Made by a program: the position numbers and the translations under genes | Assembly: GCA_027587225.1 (NCBI GenBank) | Contig: JAPDDQ010000013.1 | Location: 62,001 to 126,000 of the forward strand | Length of the DNA stretch: 64,000 nucleotides | Direction of reading: 5' to 3' | From: Solirubrobacter taibaiensis | GTDB lineage: Bacteria; Actinomycetota; Thermoleophilia; Solirubrobacterales; Solirubrobacteraceae | Shown here: positions 25,487 through 33,224 of the stretch, in pieces | How positions within the stretch are numbered: position 1 is the stretch's first letter | Layout: every line of letters begins with the position of its first letter | Notes under the pieces: generated by a model | Database searches by the model: none | Seen by the model: only the letters and a program-made list of their open reading frames with translations | What the model was told of the DNA's origin: nothing

Positions 25487-25867
25487 ATGGAAGCGCACAT
25501 GCTCGATCTCACGCTCCCCGCCCTGGCCACCTCGGTGGCTCGCGCGCGCACCGAGCTGTGCGACGCGATGGCGCCCGAGCTCGAGCAGGAAGAGCTGGAC
25601 ACGCTCCGCCTGCTCGTGTCCGAGCTCGTCACCAACGCCGTCCGCCACGCGGACGGCGCAGAACCGGTCGAGGTCCACGCGCACTGGGACGGCGAGGTCC
25701 GCATCGAGGTCTCAGACCACGGTCCGGGCTTCACGCCCAAGCCCCGCTTCGGCCGCCTGGACGAGCCGGGCGGGTTCGGCCTGTTCCTCGTCGGCCGCCT
25801 CGCGGATCGCTGGGGCGTGGAGACGAAGGACGGCACGACCGTGTGGTTCGTCCTGCAGCGCCACTGA
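25487..25867 (+). CDS. RsbW-like anti-sigma factor serine kinase (HATPase_c_2)
   Basis: 126 residues from ATG 25487 (MEAHMLDLTLPALATS). ATG 25469 or 25499 are alternatives. 25487 is preferred because the sigma-B-like -10 ends 10 nt upstream, as in the other RsbW-like gene. ATPase motifs: LLVSELVTNAVRHADG (N box), IEVSDHGPGFTP (Asp, metal and adenine binding) and GGFGLFLVGRLADRWGVE (lid), ending DGTTVWFVL. It is a small, soluble ATP-binding protein of the anti-sigma kinase group. A STAS protein follows 78 bp downstream in the same reading frame, a classical rsbW-rsbV pairing in reversed order. Confidence 0.82.
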   Translation: MEAHMLDLTLPALATSVARARTELCDAMAPELEQEELDTLRLLVSELVTNAVRHADGAEPVEVHAHWDGEVRIEVSDHGPGFTPKPRFGRLDEPGGFGLFLVGRLADRWGVETKDGTTVWFVLQRH

Positions 25868-25945
25868 GTCACACGGTGCGGTAGCGTCCCGCGGACGAGC
25901 ACGAACGGTGGCCCAACTCGCTGGAAAGTCACGGAGGTCGCCGAC

Positions 25946-26224
25946 CTGCGCGGAGACCGCACGCTCGTCGTCTATGGCGAGCTGGACATCGCGACCGCCC
26001 CGGAGCTGGTCGAGATCCTGGCCCGCTTGAGGCACCACCACCATCCCGTCGTGGTCGATCTCGCCGAGGTCACCTTCATGGACTCCACCGGCCTCACGAC
26101 GCTCATGGACGCGCACCTGGCGGCGCAACGCAACGGCTGGTTGTTCACCGTGCGCCGCCCGTCACCGGCCGTCACGCGCGTGTTCGACCTCGCCGGCGTG
26201 CGTTCCCTCCTCGACGAGGGGTAG
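25946..26224 (+). CDS. STAS-domain anti-anti-sigma factor with CTG start or 5' frameshift
   Basis: 92 residues if translation starts at CTG 25946, which has a perfect GGAGGT (25933-25938) 7 nt upstream. The STAS fold is visible: TLVVYGELDIATAPELVEIL, PVVVDLAEVTFMDSTGLTTL with the serine of DSTG as the phosphorylation site, then WLFTVRRPSPAVTRVFDLAG. No ATG or GTG lies in frame between the previous stop and TTG 26027, which would delete the first strands. The codons before CTG also look coding (WKVTEVAD), so GTG 25908 with a one-base loss near 25920 is a second explanation. In the known scheme, the unphosphorylated form binds RsbW and frees the sigma factor. Confidence 0.72.
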   Translation: MRGDRTLVVYGELDIATAPELVEILARLRHHHHPVVVDLAEVTFMDSTGLTTLMDAHLAAQRNGWLFTVRRPSPAVTRVFDLAGVRSLLDEG

Positions 26225-26235
26225 GCTCGACCGCG

Positions 26236-27363
26236 GTGGAGAGCCATACCGTCCCCCCAGAGCCGACGGTCAGCATCGACGCGCTCGAGACGTTCGTCGA
26301 GCTGCTCGGTCGCGTCGAGGCGTCCCCGAACACGGACGACTTCTACAGCCGCCTGTGCGAGGCCACGTGCAAGCTCGCGGACATGGACCGCGCCGTCATC
26401 TTCCGCTACGACGGGGCGAGGAGACGCGTCCGTGCGGCGGGCGCCTATGGCATCGATCTCGAGCTGTTCGCGGACGCCCAGGTGACGGTGGAGACGGTCC
26501 AGGTGGCGCGCGACTCGCTCGTCGAGGATCGGGTGATCGAGATCACGGGCGCGATGGTCGAGGACGTGCCGGACGAGTATCGCCCGCTGATCACCGCGAC
26601 CAACACGCTCGTGTGCACGCCGATGGCGGCCGCGGGCCGCTGGCTGGGCGTGATCCTGTCCGACCGCAGGCCGGACCGGCCCCCGCTGAGTGACTCCGAG
26701 CGCTACGTGCTGTGGACCCTCGGCAAGACCGCCGCGCTCGCCGCCTTCGCCCGCCAGGCCACCAACAAGCAGGCGCAGGCCCGCCAGCTGCAGGAGCGCA
26801 TGGACCTGGCGCGAGAGGTCCACGAGTCCGTGATCCAGCGGCTCTTCGGCATCCAGCTCGTCTTCTCCAGCCAGGCGGAGCTCAGCGCGGCCGCCCGGCA
26901 GCGCATCGCCGCCGAGCTGCAGGCCGCGCTCCACGACCTCCGGCGCGCCCTCCAGCGCCCGCTCGCGCGCCAGGCGCCCGAGACGCACACGACGTTGCTG
27001 GAGGAGATCGACCGGCTGCGCAAGGAGCATCGGGACTTGCACCTCGTCCTCACCGACGGCAGCGACGCGGTCCAGATTCCGAACACGCTGGAGCCGCTCG
27101 CGCAGTCCGTACTGGCCGAGGCGGTCCGCAACGCGCACAAGCACGCCGCGCCGACCAAGGTCGAGGTGAGCCTGCGCACCCACGACGACACGCTCACGCT
27201 CGACGTCGTCAACGACGGCGTCCGCGGGCGTGCCCGGCAATCCGGCATGGGCCTCAAGCTCGCGGCGCTGGAAGCGCTGCAGTTCGGCGGGATCGTGGAG
27301 TTCGGCGAGCGCGAGCCCGGCAAATGGCGAGTCAGATTGGCGGTGCCGCTTGACCGGACCTGA
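26236..27363 (+). CDS. GAF-domain sensor histidine kinase
   Basis: 375 residues from a GTG start 11 bp after the STAS stop. A GAF domain occupies about 20-175 (RLCEATCKLADMDRAVIFRY). The phosphoacceptor helix is LAREVHESVIQRLFGIQLVF; His-Glu replaces the more usual HD, but the His is kept. The ATPase end has LAEAVRNAHKHAAPTKVEV (N box) and LDVVNDGVRG, then GMGLKLAALEALQFGG. The usual second glycine loop is reduced. No membrane helices are visible. The downstream response regulator starts inside this gene (14-bp overlap), making a likely cognate pair. Confidence 0.86.
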   Translation: MESHTVPPEPTVSIDALETFVELLGRVEASPNTDDFYSRLCEATCKLADMDRAVIFRYDGARRRVRAAGAYGIDLELFADAQVTVETVQVARDSLVEDRVIEITGAMVEDVPDEYRPLITATNTLVCTPMAAAGRWLGVILSDRRPDRPPLSDSERYVLWTLGKTAALAAFARQATNKQAQARQLQERMDLAREVHESVIQRLFGIQLVFSSQAELSAAARQRIAAELQAALHDLRRALQRPLARQAPETHTTLLEEIDRLRKEHRDLHLVLTDGSDAVQIPNTLEPLAQSVLAEAVRNAHKHAAPTKVEVSLRTHDDTLTLDVVNDGVRGRARQSGMGLKLAALEALQFGGIVEFGEREPGKWRVRLAVPLDRT

Positions 27364-27994
27364 CCTGAACCCGAGCCGGATCGCCGCCGGCACGTCCGAC
27401 CGCAAGCTGCGCGTCCTGGTGGTGGACGACCACGAGGTCGTGCACTGGGGCCTGCGCCTGATGCTCGGTGAGCAGCCGTGGGTGGAGCGCTGCCTGTCGG
27501 CGCGCAACACGGAGGAGGCGCTCGCGCTCGCCCGCCGCTACGACCCGCACGTCGCGCTCGTGGACCTGTTCGTCGGGCAGGAGTCGGGCGCGGAGATCTG
27601 CGCGCAGCTGATCGCCCTCAGCCCGCGCCTGAACGTGCTGCTGATCAGCGGCGCCGGCCGGATCTCCCCCAACGCCGCCCGCGCCGCGGGCGCCTCGGGC
27701 TTCATCTCCAAGGACTGGCCCGCCGCGGACATCGCGGGCGCGGTGCGGATGGTCGGCCTCGGCATGACCGTCTTCAAGCCGCACGAGGCGCCGGCCGGGC
27801 CGCCGCTCTCAGAACGCGAGCGCGAAGTGCTCGAATCGATCGCGAACGGCGCCACGAACCGCGAGATCGCGGGCGAGTTGTTCCTCTCGCCCCACACGGT
27901 CAAGGAACACACATCGAGTCTCTATCGCAAGCTCGGCGTGCGCAATCGCGCCGAAGCGGTGCAAAAGGCCCAGCGGCTCGGTCTGATCTCGTAG
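27350..27994 (+). CDS. Response regulator, NarL/LuxR family
   Basis: 214 residues from TTG 27350, the only reasonable start before the receiver domain; it overlaps the kinase by 14 bp. The receiver has VVDDHEVVHWG, the phosphoacceptor Asp in HVALVDLFV, and the Lys in GFISKDW. The LuxR helix-turn-helix shows LSEREREVLESIANGATNRE and LSPHTVKEHTSSLYRKLGV. It is a phosphorylation-dependent transcription regulator acting with the kinase just upstream. The proximity of the STAS and RsbW-like genes suggests, without proof, a shared stress response. Confidence 0.9.
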   Translation: MTGPDLNPSRIAAGTSDRKLRVLVVDDHEVVHWGLRLMLGEQPWVERCLSARNTEEALALARRYDPHVALVDLFVGQESGAEICAQLIALSPRLNVLLISGAGRISPNAARAAGASGFISKDWPAADIAGAVRMVGLGMTVFKPHEAPAGPPLSEREREVLESIANGATNREIAGELFLSPHTVKEHTSSLYRKLGVRNRAEAVQKAQRLGLIS

Positions 27995-28003
27995 GGAGCG
28001 AGT

Positions 28004-28020
28004 GGGGGTGCGCCACCCCC
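28004..28020 (+). terminator. Hairpin after response regulator
   Basis: GGGGGTG-CGC-CACCCCC, a 7-bp perfect stem 10 bp after the stop at 27994. There is no T tract, so termination strength is uncertain. It separates the regulator from the fatty-acid operon. Confidence 0.5.
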
Positions 28021-28084
28021 TAAGCGGGGGGTAGGCCGTCGGCGGAGGTGGGACACACAACGCCTCTGCGTGAAGGTGCAGGGC

Positions 28085-29110
28085 GTGAGCAACGCAACCC
28101 TCCCTCCTGAGCTGCATCAGATCGCGCGTGACGCCGCGCGCAACGGGAGGCGACCCGCACCCCCGCGGACCGCGACGATCCTCGGGCTCGGCCATTACCT
28201 GCCCAGCGAGGTCGTCCCCAACGCGGACATCGCGGAGCGCATCGGCGTCGACGACCACTGGATCGTCAAGCGCACCGGCATCAAGGCGCGCCGCCGCGCC
28301 GCCGCCAACGAGGGCACGACCGACCTGGCCGTCAAGGCCGCCCGGCGTGCCCTGCAGGACGCGGACGTGCAGGCACGCGACGTGGACTACGTGATCGTCG
28401 CGACGATGAGCGCGGACGAGATCACGCCGAACTGCGCGCCGCTGGTCGCCCACGCGATCGGCGCCGACCGCGCCGCCGCGTTCGACATCGGCGCCGCCTG
28501 CACCGGCTTCCTCGCCGGCCTGTCCCAGGCCGCCGCCCTGATCGAGGTGGGCCGCGCGGAGCGGATCCTGCTGATCGGCGCGGAGAAGCTCACCCGCATC
28601 ACCGACTTCAACGACAAGAAGACCGGCATGCTGTTCGGCGACGGTGCGGGCGCGGTCGTGCTCGGCCCGTCCGACACGCAGGCCGGCGTCGGCCCGATCG
28701 ACCTGCTCGCCGACGGTGGCCTGGGCGACACGATCCTGGCCACGCACGAGGACCCCTACATCCGCATGGACGGGATCTCGACGTTCAAGATCGCGGTCAA
28801 GAACCTGTCCGCGTCGACCGTCTACGCCGTCGCCGCCGCCGGGTACGAGCTCGACGACATCGACCTGTTCGTCTACCACCAGGCCAACAGCCGGATCCTC
28901 AAGGCGGTCGGCGAGCGGCTGGAGCTGGACCCCGCGAAGGTCGCCGACTACATCAGCCAGCTCGGCAACACGTCCGCGGCGTCGATCCCGCTCACGCTCA
29001 GCCTCTCCCGCGAGGACGGGCGCCTGAAGCCGGGCATGAAGGTGCTGATCGGCGCCATCGGGGCAGGCTTCACGTGGGGCGCCGGCGTGATGGAGTGGAC
29101 CGCTTCATGA
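28085..29110 (+). CDS. fabH: 3-oxoacyl-ACP synthase III (KAS III)
   Basis: 341 residues from GTG 28085; GTG 28070 and 28076 are in-frame alternatives adding 5 or 3 residues, and the AAGGTG tract best fits 28085. The catalytic triad is complete: Cys in DIGAACTGFLAGL, His in FVYHQANSRIL, Asn in LGNTSAASIPL. WIVKRTGIKARR is the usual CoA-site motif. The enzyme condenses acetyl-CoA or another starter with malonyl-ACP to start fatty-acid synthesis. It is first in an operon with fabG, acpP, fabF, fabI and a reductase, with 4-bp overlaps at most junctions. The first 25 residues are an extension rich in Arg and Pro. Confidence 0.93.
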   Translation: MSNATLPPELHQIARDAARNGRRPAPPRTATILGLGHYLPSEVVPNADIAERIGVDDHWIVKRTGIKARRRAAANEGTTDLAVKAARRALQDADVQARDVDYVIVATMSADEITPNCAPLVAHAIGADRAAAFDIGAACTGFLAGLSQAAALIEVGRAERILLIGAEKLTRITDFNDKKTGMLFGDGAGAVVLGPSDTQAGVGPIDLLADGGLGDTILATHEDPYIRMDGISTFKIAVKNLSASTVYAVAAAGYELDDIDLFVYHQANSRILKAVGERLELDPAKVADYISQLGNTSAASIPLTLSLSREDGRLKPGMKVLIGAIGAGFTWGAGVMEWTAS

Positions 29111-29844
29111 GCCGCCCCGAGAACGCTGTAGCCCTCGTCACCGGTGCCTCCAAGGGCATCGGCTCGGCGATCGCCAGGGCGTTGGCCGCCGACGGCTGGG
29201 CCGTCGCGGTCAACTACCGCTCCGACCAGGCCGGCGCCGACGCCGTCGTCGAGGCGATCGAGGAGGCCGGCGGCAAGGCCAAGGCCATCCACGCCGACGT
29301 GACCAACGGTGACGGCAAGGCGCTCCTCAAGCAGGTCGAGGAGGAGCTGGGCGGTCCCGTGCTCGCCCTCGTCAACAACGCGGGCGTCGCGCGCGACAAC
29401 ATCGTGCTGCAGCTCACGGACGAGGACTGGGACACGGTCATCGGCACGAACCTCACGCCGGCCTTCCGGCTCACGCGGGATTCGCTGCGCCCGATGATCA
29501 AGGCCCGCTACGGCCGCGTGATCAACATCGCGTCGGTCGTCGGGCCGCGGGCGAACGCCGGGCAGTCCAACTACGCCGCGGCCAAGGCCGGCCTGATCGG
29601 CATGACCAAGACCATCGCCGCGGAAGTCGCGCGGCGCGGCGTGACCGTCAACGCGGTCGCACCGGGCTTCATCGCCACCGACATGACGGCTGACTTGGCC
29701 ACGGACGAGATCGTCAAGGCGATCCCGGCCCGCCGTCAGGGCACGCCGGAGGAAGTCGCCGCCGCCGTGCGGTATCTCGCCTCCGACGACGCCGGGTACG
29801 TCACCGGCACCACGCTGTATGTCGACGGCGGCATGTCCGCCTAA
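29107..29844 (+). CDS. fabG: 3-oxoacyl-ACP reductase
   Basis: 245 residues starting at ATG 29107, overlapping the fabH stop (ATGA). SDR motifs: TGASKGIG for NADPH, ALVNNAGVARDN, INIASVVG with the catalytic Ser, YAAAKAGLIGMTK with Tyr and Lys, and NAVAPGFIATDMT. The length and the FabG-typical VLQLTDEDWDTVIGTNLT make FabG clear. It reduces 3-oxoacyl-ACP in each elongation cycle. Its place between fabH and acpP confirms the role. Confidence 0.93.
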   Translation: MSRPENAVALVTGASKGIGSAIARALAADGWAVAVNYRSDQAGADAVVEAIEEAGGKAKAIHADVTNGDGKALLKQVEEELGGPVLALVNNAGVARDNIVLQLTDEDWDTVIGTNLTPAFRLTRDSLRPMIKARYGRVINIASVVGPRANAGQSNYAAAKAGLIGMTKTIAAEVARRGVTVNAVAPGFIATDMTADLATDEIVKAIPARRQGTPEEVAAAVRYLASDDAGYVTGTTLYVDGGMSA

Positions 29845-29876
29845 CCCCCCTTACGCAACCAAGGAGAGCAACAATC

Positions 29877-30125
29877 ATGGCCAACGCCATCACCGAAGAA
29901 GCCGTTCAGAAGACCGTCTACGAGGCGCTGCCGCAGTTCGGCGTCGACGAGGGCGACATCACGCGCGAGGCCACTTTCGAGGACCTCGACGTCGACTCGC
30001 TCGACCTCGCCGAGCTCTCACAGATCATCGAGGACGAGTACGGCGTGGCCCTCAAGGGCGACGACGTCGGCAAGATCAAGACCGTCGGCGACGCGATTGA
30101 CCTGGTGGTGCAGAAGGGCGCATGA
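29877..30125 (+). CDS. acpP: Acyl carrier protein
   Basis: 82 residues, acidic. The phosphopantetheine attachment serine lies in DLDVDSLDLAEL (DSL motif), about residue 41. The start has a clear AAGGAG about 10 bp upstream. The stop overlaps the fabF start by 4 bp. It carries the growing acyl chain between the enzymes of this operon. A 32-bp gap separates it from fabG, the only real gap in the operon, with its own strong ribosome site, in keeping with the high amounts of ACP that cells need. Confidence 0.95.
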   Translation: MANAITEEAVQKTVYEALPQFGVDEGDITREATFEDLDVDSLDLAELSQIIEDEYGVALKGDDVGKIKTVGDAIDLVVQKGA

Positions 30126-31321
30126 GCCGCGAGGTCGTCATCACCGGCGTCGGCGCCGTCACCCCGCTGGGTGTCGGCGCGCGCACGCTGCATGAGCGCT
30201 GGAGCGCCGGCGTCGTCGGCATCGCCGACGGCAAGGGCGTCGCAACCGAGTTCGAGCCGACCGAGCACCTGTCCGTCAAGGAAGTGCGCCGGGCCGATCG
30301 CTTCACGCAGTTCGCGCTGGTCGCGGGCGACGAAGCGCTGGCCGAGGCGGGCTGGAGCGACGAGCTGCCCTACGAGGGCGATCGCATCGCGTCCATCCTG
30401 GGCACGGGCATCGGTGGTATCGGCACGCTCGAGCGCGGCAAGGAGCTGCTGATCGAAAGCGGGCCGAAGAAGGTCCCGCCGCTCTCCGTGCCGCTGATGA
30501 TGAGCAACGCCGCCGCGGCGGCGGTCTCCATGCGCTTCAAGCTGCTGGGCCCGTGCCACGGCATCGTCTCCGCCTGCTCCGGCGGCGCGGACGCCATCGG
30601 CGCCGCGAAGATGATGATCGAATCGGGCCTTGTCGACGCCGTCGTCACCGGCGGCTCGGAGGCGGCGCTCACGCCGCTCTCGAACGCGGCGTTCGCGGCG
30701 CTCGACGCGCTCTCGGACCTCGGCATCTCGCGTCCGTTCGACAAGGACCGCGACGGCTTCGTCATGGGCGAGGGCGGCGCGATCCTGATTCTCGAGACGC
30801 GTGAGAACGCCGAGAAGCGCGGCGCCAAGATCCTCGGCACGCTGCGCGGCTATGGCGCATCGGCCGACGCGTACCACCTGACCGCTCCGGACAAGGACGG
30901 CGGTGGACCGTCGCGGGCCATGAAGGCCGCGATGAAGGACGCGGGCATCACGCCCGACGACATCGTCTACGTCAACGCCCACGGCACCTCCACCGGTCTC
31001 AACGACGCGGCGGAGACCAAGGCGCTCAAGACGGCGCTCGGCGACCGCGCGTATGAGGTCCCGATCTCGTCGCTGAAGTCGTCGATCGGGCACCTGCTCG
31101 GCGCCGCCGGCGCCGTGGAGGCCGTGGCGACGATCCTCGCCCTGCGCGACCGGATCGCTCCGCCGACGCTCGGGCTCGAGAACCCGGGCGAGGGCCTGGA
31201 CCTCGACTACGTCCCGCACAGCGCCAAGCCGCTGGACATCGGCGACAAGCCCGCGATCGCGATCTCGTCGTCGTTCGGCTTCGGCGGCCACAACGCCGTT
31301 CTGGCACTGGAGGCCGCATGA
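30122..31321 (+). CDS. fabF: 3-oxoacyl-ACP synthase II (KAS II)
   Basis: 399 residues. The nucleophile is Cys151 in IVSACSGGADAIG (SGG where many enzymes have ATG). The two histidines are in VNAHGTSTGLND and SSIGHLLGAAGAVE, giving the Cys-His-His triad of KAS I/II. SSSFGFGGHNAVL is the C-terminal glycine-rich block. The enzyme performs the elongation condensations with malonyl-ACP. Start and stop overlap acpP and fabI by 4 bp each, so all are probably translationally coupled. Confidence 0.94.
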   Translation: MSREVVITGVGAVTPLGVGARTLHERWSAGVVGIADGKGVATEFEPTEHLSVKEVRRADRFTQFALVAGDEALAEAGWSDELPYEGDRIASILGTGIGGIGTLERGKELLIESGPKKVPPLSVPLMMSNAAAAAVSMRFKLLGPCHGIVSACSGGADAIGAAKMMIESGLVDAVVTGGSEAALTPLSNAAFAALDALSDLGISRPFDKDRDGFVMGEGGAILILETRENAEKRGAKILGTLRGYGASADAYHLTAPDKDGGGPSRAMKAAMKDAGITPDDIVYVNAHGTSTGLNDAAETKALKTALGDRAYEVPISSLKSSIGHLLGAAGAVEAVATILALRDRIAPPTLGLENPGEGLDLDYVPHSAKPLDIGDKPAIAISSSFGFGGHNAVLALEAA

Positions 31322-32121
31322 GCAACCTCGCAGGCAAGAAGCTCCTGATCACGGGCGTCATCAACCGCGAGTCGATCGCGTACGAGGTCGCCAAGCAGGC
31401 GCAGGCCGCGGGTGCGGAGATCGTGCTGACGGGCTTCGGTCGTGCCAAGCGCATGACCGATCGCTCCGCCGGCAAGCTCGATCCCGTGCCGGACGTGTTG
31501 GAGCTCGACGTCAACAAGCCCGAGGACATCGAGGCCGTCGCGGCGGACCTGAAGGAACGCTGGGGCCGGGTGGACGGCGTGCTGCACGCGATCGCCTTCG
31601 CCCCGGAGGACGCGCTCGGCGGCAACTTCCTCAACACGCCCGCCGAGAGCGCCATCACGGCGTTCACGACGTCGGCGTTCTCGCTGAAGGCGCTGACCGT
31701 CGGGTTGAGTGACCTGTTCCCGGAGGAGGGCGCGGCGATCGTCGGGCTCGACTTCGACGCGCAGGTCGCCTGGCCGGTGTACGACTGGATGGGCGTCGCC
31801 AAGGCGGCGCTGGAAGCCACGGCGCGCTACCTGGCGCGGGACCTCGGTCCCCGTCGCGTGCGCGTGAACCTCGTGTCGGCGGGGCCGCTGGCCACGCTGG
31901 CCGCGCGCGGCATCCCCGGCTTCTCCGACCTGGCCGCGGCCTGGGAGAAGCAGGCCCCGCTGCCCTGGGACGTCGAGGATCCCGCGCCCGTCGCGGAGAC
32001 GATCAACTTCCTGCTCAGCGACGCCGCGCGGGCGATCACCGCCGAGATCATCCACGTCGACGGTGGCTTCCACGCCATGGGCACGCAGATCACGCCCGTG
32101 CGTGAGGAGGTCGAAGCGTGA
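31318..32121 (+). CDS. fabI: Enoyl-ACP reductase, InhA/FabI type
   Basis: 267 residues. The N-terminal LLITGVINRESIAYEVAKQA is the FabI/InhA nucleotide site. LHAIAFAPEDALGG follows, and the active site is Tyr155-x6-Lys162 in YDWMGVAKAALEATARYLA. RVNLVSAGPLATLAA is the substrate loop, and IIHVDGGFHAMG closes the fold. The sequence is closer in style to mycobacterial InhA than to E. coli FabI. It catalyses the NADH-dependent last reduction of the cycle and would be the expected target of triclosan-like compounds. Overlaps on both sides place it in the fab operon. Confidence 0.92.
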   Translation: MSNLAGKKLLITGVINRESIAYEVAKQAQAAGAEIVLTGFGRAKRMTDRSAGKLDPVPDVLELDVNKPEDIEAVAADLKERWGRVDGVLHAIAFAPEDALGGNFLNTPAESAITAFTTSAFSLKALTVGLSDLFPEEGAAIVGLDFDAQVAWPVYDWMGVAKAALEATARYLARDLGPRRVRVNLVSAGPLATLAARGIPGFSDLAAAWEKQAPLPWDVEDPAPVAETINFLLSDAARAITAEIIHVDGGFHAMGTQITPVREEVEA

Positions 32122-33224
32122 AGAACCCCGTCTTCCTGACCGGTGCCACCGGCTTCCTCGGCATGGAGGTGCTCGCGCGCCTGGTCGAAAAGGGAGACCG
32201 GGACGTGGTGGCGCTCGTGCGCGCGGAGGATTCGGCCGCGGCGACCGAGCGCCTCCACGGCGTGATGGCCAAGCTGTGGCGGGACCCGTCGCCGTACTAC
32301 GACCGCGTCCGCGCGGTCGCCGGTGACGTCACCTCGCCCGGCCTGGGCATGGACCGCGCCGAGCGGGCCGAGATCGCCGAAGAGGTCACCGCGGTGATGC
32401 ACTGCGCGGCCTCGATCTCGTTCGACCTGCCGCTGGACGAGGCGCGCCAGATCAACGTCGAGGGCACGCGCGAGATGATCGGCTTCGCTCGCGAGGCGAA
32501 GTCCTGCGGGCGCCTGGACCGCTTCGTCCACGTGAGCACCGCGTACGTCGCGGGGATCACGGAGGGCATCTTCCGCGAGCGTCAGCTCGACGCGGGCCAG
32601 GAGTTCCGCAACACGTACGAGCAGACCAAGTGGGAGGCCGAGCACGTCGTCAACGACGCGGCCGACCTGGACCCCGTGATCGCGCGTCCGTCGATCGTCA
32701 TGGGCGAGTCGGGCTCCGGCTGGACGCCCGCCTTCAACGTCCTGTACTGGCCGATCCGCGCGTTCTCGCGCGGGCTGTTCGAGAGCGTCCCGGCCCGGCC
32801 GGAGGCGCTGGTGGACGTGGTGCCGGTGGACTACGTCGCCGACGCGTTGGTGTTCTTGCTCGAGGACACGTCCTCGAGCGGCGTCGTGAACCTGGTCTCC
32901 GGGCGCGAGGCGTGCACGGTGGACGCGCTGGTCGGGATGACCTCGGCCGCGTTCGGTCGTGAGCGGCCGCCGGTGGTCGCCCCCGGCTCGACCGGGACGG
33001 GTTCCGCCGCCGCCGACGATCACGCCCAGGTGTACTTCCCGTACTTCGACATGGACATGGTCTTCGACGACACGCGCGCCCGCGCGCTGCTCGGGTCGGC
33101 GGGCATCAAGTGCCCGCACCTGACGGACTACTTCCCGCGGCTCATCGAGTACGCCCAGCAGACCCGCTGGGGGAAGTCGCCTCAGACGCGCGAAGAGGCT
33201 GCCGGCGCGCACGCCGCGGCGTAG
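32118..33224 (+). CDS. Male-sterility/thioester-reductase-like SDR (acyl-CoA/ACP reductase candidate)
   Basis: 368 residues from GTG 32118 overlapping the fabI stop. It is an extended SDR: TGATGFLGMEVLARLVEKG for NAD(P), VMHCAASISFDLPLDEARQI, FVHVSTAYVAG, then YEQTKWEAE with the YxxxK catalytic pair and ARPSIVMGES. This is the NAD_binding_4 family, which includes fatty acyl-CoA reductases and the reductase domains of carboxylic acid reductases. The position at the end of a fatty-acid operon suggests action on acyl-ACP or acyl-CoA, perhaps giving an aldehyde or alcohol; this is inferred. The 3' end overlaps the convergent membrane-protein gene by 83 bp. Confidence 0.75.
   Translation: MKNPVFLTGATGFLGMEVLARLVEKGDRDVVALVRAEDSAAATERLHGVMAKLWRDPSPYYDRVRAVAGDVTSPGLGMDRAERAEIAEEVTAVMHCAASISFDLPLDEARQINVEGTREMIGFAREAKSCGRLDRFVHVSTAYVAGITEGIFRERQLDAGQEFRNTYEQTKWEAEHVVNDAADLDPVIARPSIVMGESGSGWTPAFNVLYWPIRAFSRGLFESVPARPEALVDVVPVDYVADALVFLLEDTSSSGVVNLVSGREACTVDALVGMTSAAFGRERPPVVAPGSTGTGSAAADDHAQVYFPYFDMDMVFDDTRARALLGSAGIKCPHLTDYFPRLIEYAQQTRWGKSPQTREEAAGAHAAA

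Noticed and set aside
25301-26224. Kinase-STAS fusion by readthrough of the TGA at 25865-25867
   Set aside because: The frames match, but no readthrough context is visible and a CTG with a perfect Shine-Dalgarno explains the STAS gene better.
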